DNA from: Tupaia tana
Lineage: Eukaryota; Chordata; Mammalia; Scandentia; Tupaiidae
Length of the DNA stretch: 64,000 nt
Assembly (NCBI GenBank): GCA_026018925.1
Contig: JAKSZU010000328.1
Location: 62,001 to 126,000 of the forward strand
Direction of reading: 5' to 3'
The position numbers and the translations under genes are program-made. The notes under the pieces were generated by a model. That model was not told where the DNA came from, searched no databases, and worked only from the letters and a program-made list of their open reading frames with translations. Below are positions 39,489 to 48,256 of the stretch, one piece after another (the first letter of the stretch is position 1; every line of letters begins with the position of its first letter).

Positions 39489-39803
39489 GTCTCTGAGTTC
39501 TCTGTGTCTCTCTGCTCCTGTCTCCTCACTATTTTTTTTGGTAATTTTTCCTTTTTACGATTTTTTTAAAGGTAGAATTTCTCTGTGGCTCTCAGCTCCA
39601 TCTTTTGTTTTGTTAATAAGCCCTTCTGCTCCTTTCTCCCAGGCAGGATAGTTGAGCCATTCTCTGAGAAGAATCCACATGGATACTGGGAACTAGATAT
39701 TTCAGGCACAGGAGAAATGAAGATTTTCTACTCATAATTCAGCCTCCAGCAAGCAAAGCTAGTGTGGTAGGGAGCCCCTCTGGCCTTCTATCCCTGTCCC
39801 TGT
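39489..39803. repeat. Monomer type T
   Basis: Marks are 'gagttctctg', 'ctcactattttt', 'tctctgtggctctc' and 'caggatagttg'. The A of 'caggatag' is a useful junction marker because it appears in the 3' half of the Y/T and A/T hybrids. At 60175 a T monomer has lost it. Confidence 0.87.
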
Positions 39804-40115
39804 GTCTCTGAGGTCTCTGTGTCTCTCTGCTCCTGTCTCCTCATTTTTTTTTGGTAATTTTTCCTTTTTAAGATTTTTTAAAGGTAGAATTTCTCTCTGG
39901 CTCTCAGCTCCAACTTTTGTTTTGTTAATAAGCCCTTCTGCTCCTTTCTCCCAGGCAGGAGAGTTGAGCCATTCTCTGAGAAGAATCCACATGGATACTG
40001 GGAACTAGATATTTCAGGCACAGGAGAAATGAAGATTTTCTACTCATAATTCAGCCTCCAGCAAGCAAAGCTAGTGTGGTAGGGAGCCCCTCTGGCCTTC
40101 TATCCCTGTCCCTGT
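39804..40115. repeat. Monomer type A
   Basis: Marks are 'tttttaagatttttt' (the otherwise conserved CpG is gone) and 'ctccaacttttg'. The second T tract is short. A follows T and also recurs inside the 13- and 14-monomer blocks before L. Because it lacks 'acg', this type has no CpG at all in most copies. Confidence 0.87.
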
Positions 40116-40284
40116 GTCTCTGAGTTCTCTGTGTCTCTCTGCTCCTGTCTCCTCATTTTTTTTTGGTAATTTTTCCTTTTTACGATTTTTTTAAAGGTAG
40201 AATTTCTCTCTGGCTCTCAGCTCCATCTTTTGTTTTGTTAATAAGCCCTTCTGCTCCTTTCTCCCAGGCAGGAGAGTTGAGCCA

Positions 40285-40295
40285 TTCTCTGAGAA
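40285..40295. repeat. 11-bp dyad 'ttctctgagaa'
   Basis: Two 5-bp arms (TTCTC and GAGAA) flank one central base. It directly abuts the palindrome above. It is conserved in nearly all monomers. In U the centre is G, giving 'ttctcggagaa' and a CpG. In V it is disrupted to 'ttctctgtgga'. In the monomers at 63005, 63319 and 63634 the first T becomes G. Confidence 0.8.
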
Positions 40296-40312
40296 GTATC
40301 CACATGGATACT
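40295..40312. repeat. 18-bp near-perfect palindrome in 'gaagtatcc' monomers
   Basis: 'agtatccacatggatact' has two 8-bp arms that are exact reverse complements around a CA centre. It is present wherever the monomer has 'gagaagtatcc' (Y, Q, R, U and others). The majority form 'gagaagaatcc' shortens the uninterrupted stem to five base pairs. The centre contains the E-box-like 'cacatg'. Confidence 0.85.
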
Positions 40313-40428
40313 GGGAACTAGATATTTCAGGCACAGGAGAAATGAAGATTTTTTACTCATAATTCAGCCTCCAGCAAGCAAAGCTAGTGTGGTAGGGAGC
40401 CCCTCTGGCCTTCTATCCCTGTCCCTGT

Positions 40429-40741
40429 GGCTCTGAGGTCTCTGTGTCTCTCTGCTCCTGTCTCCTCATATTTTTTTGGTAATTTTTCCTTTTTACGATT
40501 TTTTTAAAGGTAGAATTTCTCTCTGGCTCTCAGCTCCATCTTTTGTTTTGTTAATAAGCCCTTCTGCTCCTTTCTCCCAGGCAGGAGAGTTGAGCCATTC
40601 TCTGAGAAGTATCCACATGGATACTGGGAACTAGATATTTCAGGCACAGGAGAAATGAAGATTTTCTTCTCATAATTCAGCCTCCAGCAAGCAAAGCTAG
40701 TGTGGTAGGGAGCCCCTCTGGCCTTCTATCCCTGTCCCTGT
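40429..40741. repeat. Monomer type R
   Basis: Marks are 'ggctctgag' at the box, 'catattttttt', 'gagaagtatcc' and 'gaagattttcttctc'. It follows Q and precedes S. A related monomer is at 11574 ('gaagatattcttctc'). Confidence 0.85.
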
Positions 40742-41053
40742 GTCTCTGAGGTCTCTGTGTCTCTCTGCTCCTGTCTCCTCATTTTTTTTGGTAATTTTTC
40801 CTTTGTACGATTTTTTTAAAGGTAGAATTTCTCTCTGGCTCTCAGCTCCATCTTTTGTTTTGTTAATAAGCCCTTCTGCTACTTTCTCCCAGGCAGGAGA
40901 GTTAAGCCATTCTCTGAGAAGAATCCACATGGATACTGGGAACTAGATATTTCAGGCACAGGAGAAATGAAGATTTTCTACTCATAATTCAGCCTCCAGC
41001 AAGCAAAGCTAGTGTGGTAGGGAGCCCCTCTGGCCTTCTATCCCTGTCCCTGT
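40742..41053. repeat. Monomer type S
   Basis: Marks are 'cctttgtacgat', 'ctgctactttctcc' and 'gagagttaagcc'. The copy near 26000 lacks one 'tct'. S-like 3' halves are already present at 4686 and 12199, joined to 5' halves without 'tttgtacg', so S combines an old 3' half with a newer 5' substitution. Confidence 0.85.
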
Positions 41054-41366
41054 GTCTCTGAGTTCTCTGTGTCTCTCTGCTCCTGTCTCCTCATTATTTT
41101 TTGGTAATTTTTCCGTTTTACGATTTTTTTAAAGGTAGAATTTCTCTCTGGCTCTCAGCTCCATCTTTTGTTTTGTTAATAAGCCCTTCTGGTCCTTTCT
41201 CCCAGGCAGGAGAGTTGAGCCATTCTCTGAGAAGATTCCACATGGATACTGGGAACTAGATATTTCAGGCACAGGAGAAATGAAGATTTTCTACTCATAA
41301 TTCAGCCTCCAGCAAGCAAAGCTAGTGTGGTAGGGAGCCCCTCTGGCTTTCTATCCCTGTCCCTGT
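41054..41366. repeat. Monomer type P
   Basis: Marks are 'gagttctctg', 'cattattttttgg', 'ttccgttttacg', 'ctggtcc' and 'gagaagattcc'. It is found at 4999 and in every block that contains V, always just before V. A related monomer at 927 has 'ctgctcc' and 'gagaagaatcc'. Confidence 0.86.
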
Positions 41367-41678
41367 GGCTCTGAGGTCTCTGTGTCTCTCTGCTCCTGTC
41401 TCCTCAATTTTTTTAGTAATTTTTCCATTTTACGATTTTTTAAAAGGTATAATTTCTCTCTGGCTCTCAGCTCCATCTTTTGTTTTGTTAATAAGAACTT
41501 CTGCTCCTTTCTCCCAGGCAGGAGAGTTGAGCCATTCTCTGTGGAGGATCCACATGGATACTGGGAACTAGATATTTCAGGCACAGGAGAAATGAAGATT
41601 TTCTACTCATAATTCAGCCTCCAGCAAGCAAAGCTAGTGTGGTAGGGAGCCCCTCTGGCCTTCTAACCCTGTCCCTGT
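41367..41678. repeat. Monomer type V
   Basis: This is a strongly marked type: 'ctggctttctatcc' upstream, 'ggctctgag', 'cctcaattttttta', 'gtaatttttccatttt', 'aaaaggtataattt', 'aataagaacttctg' and 'ctctgtggaggatcc'. The T-to-A change removes the 'ggtaat' box. It is found at 5312, 12826 and once in each 16-, 18- and 19-monomer block. Confidence 0.88.
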
Positions 41679-41991
41679 GTCTCTGAGGTCTCTGTGTCTC
41701 TCTGCTCCTGTCTCCTCATATTTTTTTGGTAATTTTTCCTTTTTACGATGTTTTTAAATGTAGAATTTCTCTCTGGCTCTCAGCTCCATCTTTTGTTTTG
41801 TTAATAAGCCCTTCTGCTCCTTTCTCCCAGGCAGGAGAGTTGAGCCATTCTCTGAGAAGAATCCACATGGATACTGGGAACTAGATATTTCAGGCACAGG
41901 AGAAATGAAGATTTTCTACTCATAATTCAGCCTCCAGCAAGCAAAGCTAGTGTGGTAGGGAGCCCCTCTGGCCTGCTATCCCTGTCCCTGT
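41679..41991. repeat. Monomer type W
   Basis: Marks are 'ttctaaccctg' upstream, 'catattttttt', 'acgatgtttttaaatg' and a consensus second half. In the HOR it follows V and precedes U. In the older region W occurs twice, before V at 12513 and before U at 13764, suggesting a local duplication there. Confidence 0.86.
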
Positions 41992-42303
41992 GTCTCTGAG
42001 GTCTCTGTGTCTCCCTGCTCCTGTCTCGTCATTTTTTTTTGGTAATTTTTCCTTTTTACGATTTTTTTAAAGGTAGAATTTCTCTCTGGCTCTCAGCTCC
42101 ATCTTTTGTTTTTTAATAAGCCCTTCTGCTCCTTTCTCCCAGGCAGGAGAGTTGAGCCATTCTCGGAGAAGTATCCACATGGATACTGGGAACTAGATAT
42201 TTCAGGCACAGGAGAAATGAAGATTTTCTACTCATAATTCAGCCTCCAGCAAGCAAAGCTAGTGTGGTAGGGAGCCCCTCTGGGCTTCTATCCCTGTCCC
42301 TGT
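41992..42303. repeat. Monomer type U
   Basis: Marks are 'ggcctgctatcc' upstream, 'ctccctgctcc', 'gtctcgtcatt' and 'ttctcggagaagtatcc'. The two extra CpGs make it the most CpG-rich type. U is single in the 18-monomer blocks (27254, 41992) and doubled in the others (36982/37295, 51701/52013, 56730/57045). This copy lacks the G of 'gttaataag' (near 42110). Confidence 0.87.
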
Positions 42304-42615
42304 GTCTCTGAGGTCTCTGTGTCTCTCTGCTCCTGTCTCCTCATTTTTTTTGGTAATTTTTCCTTATTACGATTTTTTTAAAGGTAGAATTTCTCTCTGG
42401 CTCTCAGCTCCATCTTTTGTTTTGTTAATAAGCTCTTCTGCTCCTTTCTCCCAGGCAGGAGAGTTGAGCCATTCTCTGAGAAGAATCCACATGGATACTG
42501 GGAACTAGATATTTCAGGCACAGGAGAAATGAAGATTTTCTACTCATAATTCAGCCTCCAGCAAGCAAAGCTAGTGTGGTAGGGAGCCCCTCTGGCCTTC
42601 TATCCCTGTCCCTGT
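42304..42615. repeat. Monomer type L
   Basis: Marks are 'ctgggcttctat' upstream, 'ttccttattacg' and 'aataagctcttctg'. It precedes K everywhere except at 6247, where J follows directly. It occurs once in the 16- and 18-monomer blocks and twice in the 13- and 14-monomer blocks. Confidence 0.87.
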
Positions 42616-42931
42616 GTCTCTGAGTTCTCTGTGTCTCTCTGCTCCTGTCTCTTCAGTTTTTTTTTTGGTAATTTTTCCTTTTTACGATTTTTTTTAAAGG
42701 TAGAATTTCTCTCTGGCTCTCAGCTCCATCTTTTGTTTTGTTAATAAGCCCTTCTGGTCCTTTCTCCCAGGCAGGACAGTTGAGCCATTCTCTGAGAAGA
42801 ATCCACATGGATACTGGGAACTAGATATTTCAGGCACAGGAGAAATGAAGATTTTCTACTCATAATTCAGCCTCCAGCTAGCAAAGCTAGTGTGGTAGAG
42901 AGCCCCTCTGGCCTTCTATCCCTGTCCCTGT
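42616..42931. repeat. Monomer type K
   Basis: Marks are 'gagttctctg' or 'gagttctttg', 'tcttcagttttttttt', a long second T tract, 'ctggtcc', 'caggacagtt' and 'cagctagcaaag'. The last two identify K-derived 3' halves in the hybrid monomers at 15959, 16586 and 17838. 'tcttcag' gives K an additional acceptor-like AG. Confidence 0.88.
42878..42890. repeat. K-type inverted repeat 'ctagcaaagctag'
   Basis: A 5-bp stem with an AAA loop is created in K monomers by the change from 'cagcaagc' to 'cagctagc'. It marks K-derived 3' ends and so helps trace hybrid monomers. Other types have only the right arm. Confidence 0.8.
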
Positions 42932-43246
42932 GGCTCTGAGGTCTCTGAGTCTCTCTGCTCCTGTCTCCTCATTTTTTTTTTTGGTAATTTTTCCATTTTA
43001 CGATTTTTTTAAAGGTAGAATTTCTCTCTGGCTCTCAGCTCCATCTTTTGTTTTGTTAATAAGCCCTTCTGCTCCTTTCTCCCAGGCAGGAGAGTTGAGC
43101 CATTCTCTGAGAAGAATCCACATGGATACTGGGAACTAGATATTTCAGGCACAGGAGAAATGAAGATTTTCTACTCATAATTCAGCCTCCAGCAAGCAAA
43201 GCTAGTGTGGTAGGGAGCCCCTCTGGCCTTCTATCCCTGTCCCTGT
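42932..43246. repeat. Monomer type J
   Basis: Marks are 'ggctctgag', a long first T tract before 'ggtaat', and 'ttccattttacg'. It always follows K or a K-ended hybrid, except at 6559 (after L). Subtypes have 'gtctctgagtc' (28200, 38232, 42932, 52944 and 57977) and 'ttttgataattt' (38232, 52944 and 57977). Confidence 0.87.
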
Positions 43247-43322
43247 GTCTCTGAGGTCTCTGTGTCTCTCTGCTCCTGTCTCCTCATTTTTTTTGGTAAT
43301 TTTTCCTTTTTACGATTTTTTT

Positions 43323-43332
43323 AAAGGTAGAA
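43323..43332 (+). other. 5' splice-donor-like site (example of one per monomer)
   Basis: 'aaaggtagaa' resembles an AAG/GTRAGT donor with a weak downstream half. It lies about 70 bp upstream of the acceptor-like AG in the same monomer, so splicing between neighbours would leave roughly 240-nt pieces. It becomes 'aaaggtataa' in V and M and 'aaacgtagaa' in H. Confidence 0.3.
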
Positions 43333-43360
43333 TTTCTCTCTGGCTCTCAGCTCCATCTTT

Positions 43361-43397
43361 TGTTTTGTTAATAAGCCCTTCTGCTCCTTTCTCCCAG
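43361..43397 (+). other. 3' splice-acceptor-like site (example of one per monomer)
   Basis: In this consensus-like monomer a branch-point-like 'ttaat' (adenine at 43371) is followed by an AG-free pyrimidine tract and 'ctcccag' with AG at 43396-43397, a 26-nt branch-to-AG distance. The arrangement fits vertebrate acceptor rules. Nearly every monomer carries the same site, so the plus strand offers about 200 of them. No exon structure or transcript evidence is visible, so this is sequence resemblance only. Confidence 0.5.
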
Positions 43398-43558
43398 GCA
43401 GGAGAGTTGAGCCATTCTCTGAGAAGAATCCACATGGATACTGGGAACTAGATATTTCAGGCACAGGAGAAATGAAGATTTTCTACTCATAATTCAGCCT
43501 CCAGCAAGCAAAGCTAGTGTGGTAGGGAGCCCCTCTGGCCTTCTATCCCTGTCCCTGT

Positions 43559-43870
43559 GTCTCTGAGGTCTCTGTGTATCTCTGCTCCTGTCTCCTCATT
43601 TTTTTTGGTAATTTTTCCTTTTTACGATTTTTTTAAACGTAGAATTTCTCTCTGGCTCTCAGCTCCATGTTTTGTTTGGTTAATAAGCCCTTCTGGTCCT
43701 TTCTCCCAGGTAGGAGAGTTGAGCCATTCTCTGAGAAGAATTCACATGGATACAGGGAACTAAATATTTCAGGCACAGGGGAAATGAAGATTTTCTACTC
43801 ATAATTCAGCCTCCAGCAAGCAAAGCTTGTGTGGTAGGGAGCCCCTCTGGCCTTCTATCCCTGTCTCTGT
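43559..43870. repeat. Monomer type H
   Basis: Marks are 'gtgtatctctg', 'taaacgtagaa', 'ctccatgttttg', 'ctggtcc', 'cccaggtagg', 'agaattcacatgg', 'atacagggaactaaat' and 'gcttgtgtgg' at the end. The 'gcagg' to 'gtagg' change keeps the acceptor-like AG. The subtype with 'tttgtttggtt' is limited to the 18- and 19-monomer blocks. H precedes M, except within the 14.4-19.4 kb ladder. Confidence 0.88.
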
Positions 43871-44182
43871 GTCTCTGAGGTCTCTGTGTCTCTCTGATCC
43901 TGTCTCCTCATTTTTTTTTGGTAATTTATCCTTTTTATGATTTTTTAAAGGTATAATATCTCTCTGGCTCTCAGCTACATCTTTTGTTTTGTTAATAAGC
44001 CCTTCTGCTCCTTTCTCCCAGGCAGGAGAGTTGAGCCATTCTCTGAGAAGAATCCACATGGTTACTGGGAACTAGATATTTCAGGCACAGGAGAAATGAA
44101 GATTTTCTACTCATAATTCAGCCTCCAGCAATTAAAGCTAGTGTGGTAGAGAGCCCCTCTGGCCTTCTATCCCTGTCCCTGT
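43871..44182. repeat. Monomer type M
   Basis: Marks are 'cctgtctctgtg' upstream, 'tctgatcctg', 'aatttatcc', 'tttatgatttt' (or 'ttgatgat', CpG lost), 'ggtataatatc', 'gctacatc' and 'catggttactgg', followed by 'gtagagagcc'. In the later blocks it always directly precedes X. M-like monomers at 1552, 3747 and 10946 are instead followed by U-like monomers, an older arrangement. Confidence 0.88.
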
Positions 44183-47100
44183 GTCTCTGAGGTCTCTTTG
44201 TCTCTCTGCTCCTGTCTCCTCATTATTTTTTTGGTAATTATTCCTTTTTACGATTTTTAAAATGTAGAATTTCTTTCTGGCTCTCACCTCCAACTTTTGT
44301 TTTGTTAATAAGCCCTTCTGCTCCTTTCTCCCAGGCAGGAGTGTTGAGGCATTCTCTGAGAAGAATCCACATGGACACTGGGAACTAGATATTTCAGGCA
44401 CAGGAGAAATGAAGAATTTCTACTCATAATTCAGCCTCCAGCAAGCAAAGCTAGTGTGGTAGGGAGCCCCTCTGGCCTTCTATCCCTGTCCCTGTGTCTC
44501 TGAGGTCTCTGTGTCACTCTGCTCCTGTCTCCTCATATTTTTTTGGTAATTTTTCATTTTTACGATTTTTTTAAAGGTAGAATTTCTCTCTGGCTCTCAG
44601 CTCCATCTTTTGTTTTGTTAATAAGCCCTTCTGCTCCTTTCTCCCAGGCAGGATAGTTGAGCCATTCTCTGAGAAGAATCCACATGGATACTGGGAACTA
44701 GATATTTCAGGCACAGGAGAAATGAAGATTTTCTACTCATAATTCAGCCTCCAGCAAGCAAAGCTAGTGTGGTAGGGAGCCCCTCTGGCCTTCTATCCCT
44801 GTCCCTGTGTCTCTGAGGTCTCTGTGTCTCTCTGCTCCTGTCTCCTCATTTTTTTTTTGGTAATTTTTCCTTTTAAGATTTTTTAAAGGTAGAATTTCTC
44901 TCTGGCTCTCAGCTCCAACTTTTGTTTTGTTAATAAGCCCTTCTGCTCCTTTCTCCCAGGCAGGATAGTTGAGCCATTCTCTGAGAAGAATCCACATGGA
45001 TACTGGGAACTAGATATTTCAGGCACAGGAGAAATGAAGATTTTCTACTCATAATTCAGCCTCCAGCAAGCAAAGCTAGTGTGGTAGGGAGCCCCTCTGG
45101 CCTTCTATCCCTGTCCCTGTGTCTCTGAGGTCTCTGTGTCTCTCTGCTCCTGTCTCCTCATTTTTTTTTGGTAATTTTTCCTTTTTAAGATTTTTTAAAG
45201 GTAGAATTTCTCTCTGGCTCTCAGCTCCAACTTTTGTTTTGTTAATAAGCCCTTCTGCTCCTTTCTCCCAGGCAGGAGAGTTGAGCCATTCTCTGAGAAG
45301 AATCCACATGGATACTGGGAACTAGATATTTCAGGCACAGGAGAAATGAAGATTTTCTACTCATAATTCAGCCTCCAGCAAGCAAAGCTAGTGTGGTAGG
45401 GAGCCCCTCTGGGCTTCTATCCCTGTCCCTGTGTCTCTGAGGTCTCTGTGTCTCTCTGCTCCTGTCTCCTCATTTTTTTTGGTAATTTTTCCTTATTACG
45501 ATTTTTTTAAAGGTAGAATTTCTCTCTGGCTCTCAGCTCCATCTTTTGTTTTGTTAATAAGCTCTTCTGCTCCTTTCTCCCAGGCAGGAGAGTTGAGCCA
45601 TTCTCTGAGAAGAATCCACATGGATACTGGGAACTAGATATTTCAGGCACAGGAGAAATGAAGATTTTCTACTCATAATTCAGCCTCCAGCAAGCAAAGC
45701 TAGTGTGGTAGGGAGCCCCTCTGGCCTTCTATCCCTGTCCCTGTGTCTCTGAGTTCTTTGTGTCTCTCTGCTCCTGTCTCTTCAGTTTTTTTTTTGGTAA
45801 TTTTTCCTTTTTACGATTTTTTTTAAAGGTAGAATTTCTCTCTGGCTCTCAGCTCCATCTTTTGTTTTGTTAATAAGCCCTTCTGGTCCTTTCTCCCAGG
45901 CAGGACAGTTGAGCCATTCTCTGAGAAGAATCCACATGGATACTGGGAACTAGATATTTCAGGCACAGGAGAAATGAAGATTTTCTACTCATAATTCAGC
46001 CTCCAGCTAGCAAAGCTAGTGTGGTAGGGAGCCCCTCTGGCCTTCTATCCCTGTCCCTGTGGCTCTGAGGTCTCTGTGTCTCTCTGCTCCTGTCTCCTCA
46101 TTTTTTTTTTTGGTAATTTTTCCATTTTACGATTTTTTTAAAGGTAGAATTTCTCTCTGGCTCTCAGCTCCATCTTTTGTTTTGTTAATAAGCCCTTCTG
46201 CTCCTTTCTCCCAGGCAGGAGAGTTGAGCCATTCTCTGAGAAGAATCCACATGGATACTGGGAACTAGATATTTCAGGCACAGGAGAAATGAAGATTTTC
46301 TACTCATAATTCAGCCTCCAGCAAGCAAAGCTAGTGTGGTAGGGAGCCCCTCTGGCCTTCTATCCCTGTCCCTGTGTCTCTGAGGTCTCTGTGTCTCTCT
46401 GCTCCTGTCTCCTCCTTTTTTTTTGGTAATTTTTCCTTTTTAAGATTTTTTAAAGGTAGAATTTCTCTCTGGCTCTCAGCTCCAACTTTTGTTTTGTTAA
46501 TAAGCCCTTCTGCTCCTTTCTCCCAGGCAGGAGAGTTGAGCCATTCTCTGAGAAGAATCCACATGGATACTGGGAACTAGATATTTCAGGCACAGGAGAA
46601 ATGAAGATTTTCTACTCATAATTCAGCCTCCAGCAAGCAAAGCTAGTGTGGTAGGGAGCCCCTCTGGGCTTCTATCCCTGTCCCTGTGTCTCTGAGGTAT
46701 CTGTGTCTCTCTGCTCCTGTCTCCTCATTTTTTTTGGTAATTTTTCCTTATTACGATTTTTTTAAAGGTAGAATTTCTCTCTGGCTCTCAGCTCCATCTT
46801 TTGTTTTGTTAATAAGCTCTTCTGCTCCTTTCTCCCAGGCAGGAGAGTTGAGCCATTCTCTGAGAAGAATCCACATGGATACTGGGAACTAGATATTTCA
46901 GGCACAGGAGAAATGAAGATTTTCTACTCATAATTCAGCCTCCAGCAAGCAAAGCTAGTGTGGTAGGGAGCCCCTCTGGCCTTCTATCCCTGTCCCTGTG
47001 TCTCTGAGTTCTTTGTGTCTCTCTGCTCCTGTCTCTTCAGTTTTTTTTTTGGTAATTTTTCCTTTTTACGATTTTTTTTAAAGGTAGAATTTCTCTCTGG

Positions 47101-48256
47101 CTCTCAGCTCCATCTTTTGTTTTGTTAATAAGCCCTTCTGGTCCTTTCTCCCAGGCAGGACAGTTGAGCCATTCTCTGAGAAGAATCCACATGGATACTG
47201 GGAACTAGATATTTCAGGCACAGGAGAAATGAAGATTTTCTACTCATAATTCAGCCTCCAGCTAGCAAAGCTAGTGTGGTAGGGAGCCCCTCTGGCCTTC
47301 TATCCCTGTCCCTGTGGCTCTGAGGTCTCTGTGTCTCTCTGCTCCTGTCTCCTCATTTTTTTTTTGGTAATTTTTCCATTTTACGATTTTTTTAAAGGTA
47401 GAATTTCTCTCTGGCTCTCAGCTCCATCTTTTGTTTTGTTAATAAGCCCTTCTGCTCCTTTCTCCCAGGCAGGAGAGTTGAGCCATTCTCTGAGAAGAAT
47501 CCACATGGATACTGGGAACTAGATATTTCAGGCACAGGAGAAATGAAGATTTTCTACTCATAATTCAGCCTCCAGCAAGCAAAGCTAGTGTGGTAGGGAG
47601 CCCCTCTGGCCTTCTATCCCTGTCCCTGTGTCTCTGAGGTCTCTGTGTATCTCTGCTCCTGTCTCCTCATTTTTTTTGGTAATTTTTCCTTTTTACGATT
47701 TTTTTAAACGTAGAATTTCTCTCTGGCTCTCAGCTCCATGTTTTGTTTTGTTAATAAGCCCTTCTGGTCCTTTCTCCCAGGTAGGAGAGTTGAGCCATTC
47801 TCTGAGAAGAATTCACATGGATTACAGGGAACTAAATATTTCAGGCACAGGAGAAATGAAGATTTTCTACTCATAATTCAGCCTCCAGCAAGCAAAGCTT
47901 GTGTGGTAGGGAGCCCCTCTGGCCTTCTATCCCTGTCTCTGTGTCTCTGAGGTCTCTGTGTCTCTCTGATCCTGTCTCCTCATTTTTTTTTTGGTAATTT
48001 ATCCTTTTGATGATTTTTTTAAAGGTATAATATCTCTCTGGCTCTCAGCTACATCTTTTGTTTTGTTAATAAGCCCTTCTGCTCCTTTCTCCCAGGCAGG
48101 AGAGTTGAGCCATTCTCTGAGAAGAATCCACATGGTTACTGGGAACTAGATATTTCAGGCACAGGAGAAATGAAGATTTTCTACTCATAATTCAGCCTCC
48201 AGCAAGCAAAGCTAGTGTGGTAGAGAGCCCCTCTGGCCTTCTATCCCTGTCCCTGT
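44183..48256. repeat. 13-monomer block, HOR copy 2 part b
   Basis: The order is X, Y/T hybrid (44496), A/T hybrid (44809), A (45121), L, K, J, A, L, K, J, H, M, as in 29455-33534. X is preceded by 'gcaattaaagc' and followed by 'gaagaatttc', both also found at the equivalent places in copy 1. The Y/T hybrid carries 'gtgtcactctg' in both copies. The fusion therefore arose before the 14.7 kb unit was duplicated. An extra base occurs in H ('gattacaggg', near 47820). Confidence 0.92.

Larger units (their letters stand above)
40116..40428. repeat. Monomer type Q
   Basis: Marks are 'gagttctctg' with a plain 'ctcatttttttt', 'gagaagtatcc' and 'gaagattttttac'. Q follows A in the 16-, 18- and 19-monomer blocks and is absent from the 13- and 14-monomer blocks. 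Its positions (25373, 35103, 40116 and equivalents) alternate at about 9.7 and 5.0 kb. Confidence 0.85.
43247..43558. repeat. Monomer type I (closest to consensus)
   Basis: At 312 bp it carries no diagnostic substitution and matches the majority base at nearly every position, so it is a good stand-in for the consensus. Reading from the box: a CT-rich stretch, first T tract, 'ggtaattttt', 'ttacgat', second T tract, 'aaaggtagaattt', a second CT-rich stretch with 'ttaataag', 'ctcccaggcagg', the dyad region, 'gaactagatattt', 'cacaggagaaatga', 'ctccagcaagc' and 'ccctctggcc'. Confidence 0.87.
38551..44182. repeat. 18-monomer block, HOR copy 2 part a (reference block)
   Basis: Monomer starts are X 38551, Y 38863, Z 39176, T 39489, A 39804, Q 40116, R 40429, S 40742, P 41054, V 41367, W 41679, U 41992, L 42304, K 42616, J 42932, I 43247, H 43559 and M 43871. 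It has almost no indels apart from 'gttttttaataag' in U near 42110 and a shortened T run in M near 43941. I used it to define the monomer types listed separately below. Confidence 0.93.

Noticed and set aside
42304-42931. 'gctagc' restriction-like palindrome and E-box 'cacatg' as regulatory sites
   Set aside because: Short motifs repeated with the monomer are expected by descent. There is no promoter context, so I used them only as type markers.
45076-45309. Recurring minus-strand open frames of about 77 codons beginning at the ATG in 'ccacatgg' read backwards (lysine/glutamate-rich)
   Set aside because: They are antisense by-products of the same repeat. Many copies are frameshifted by T-tract length changes, there is no recognisable domain, and they overlap the plus-strand frames symmetrically.
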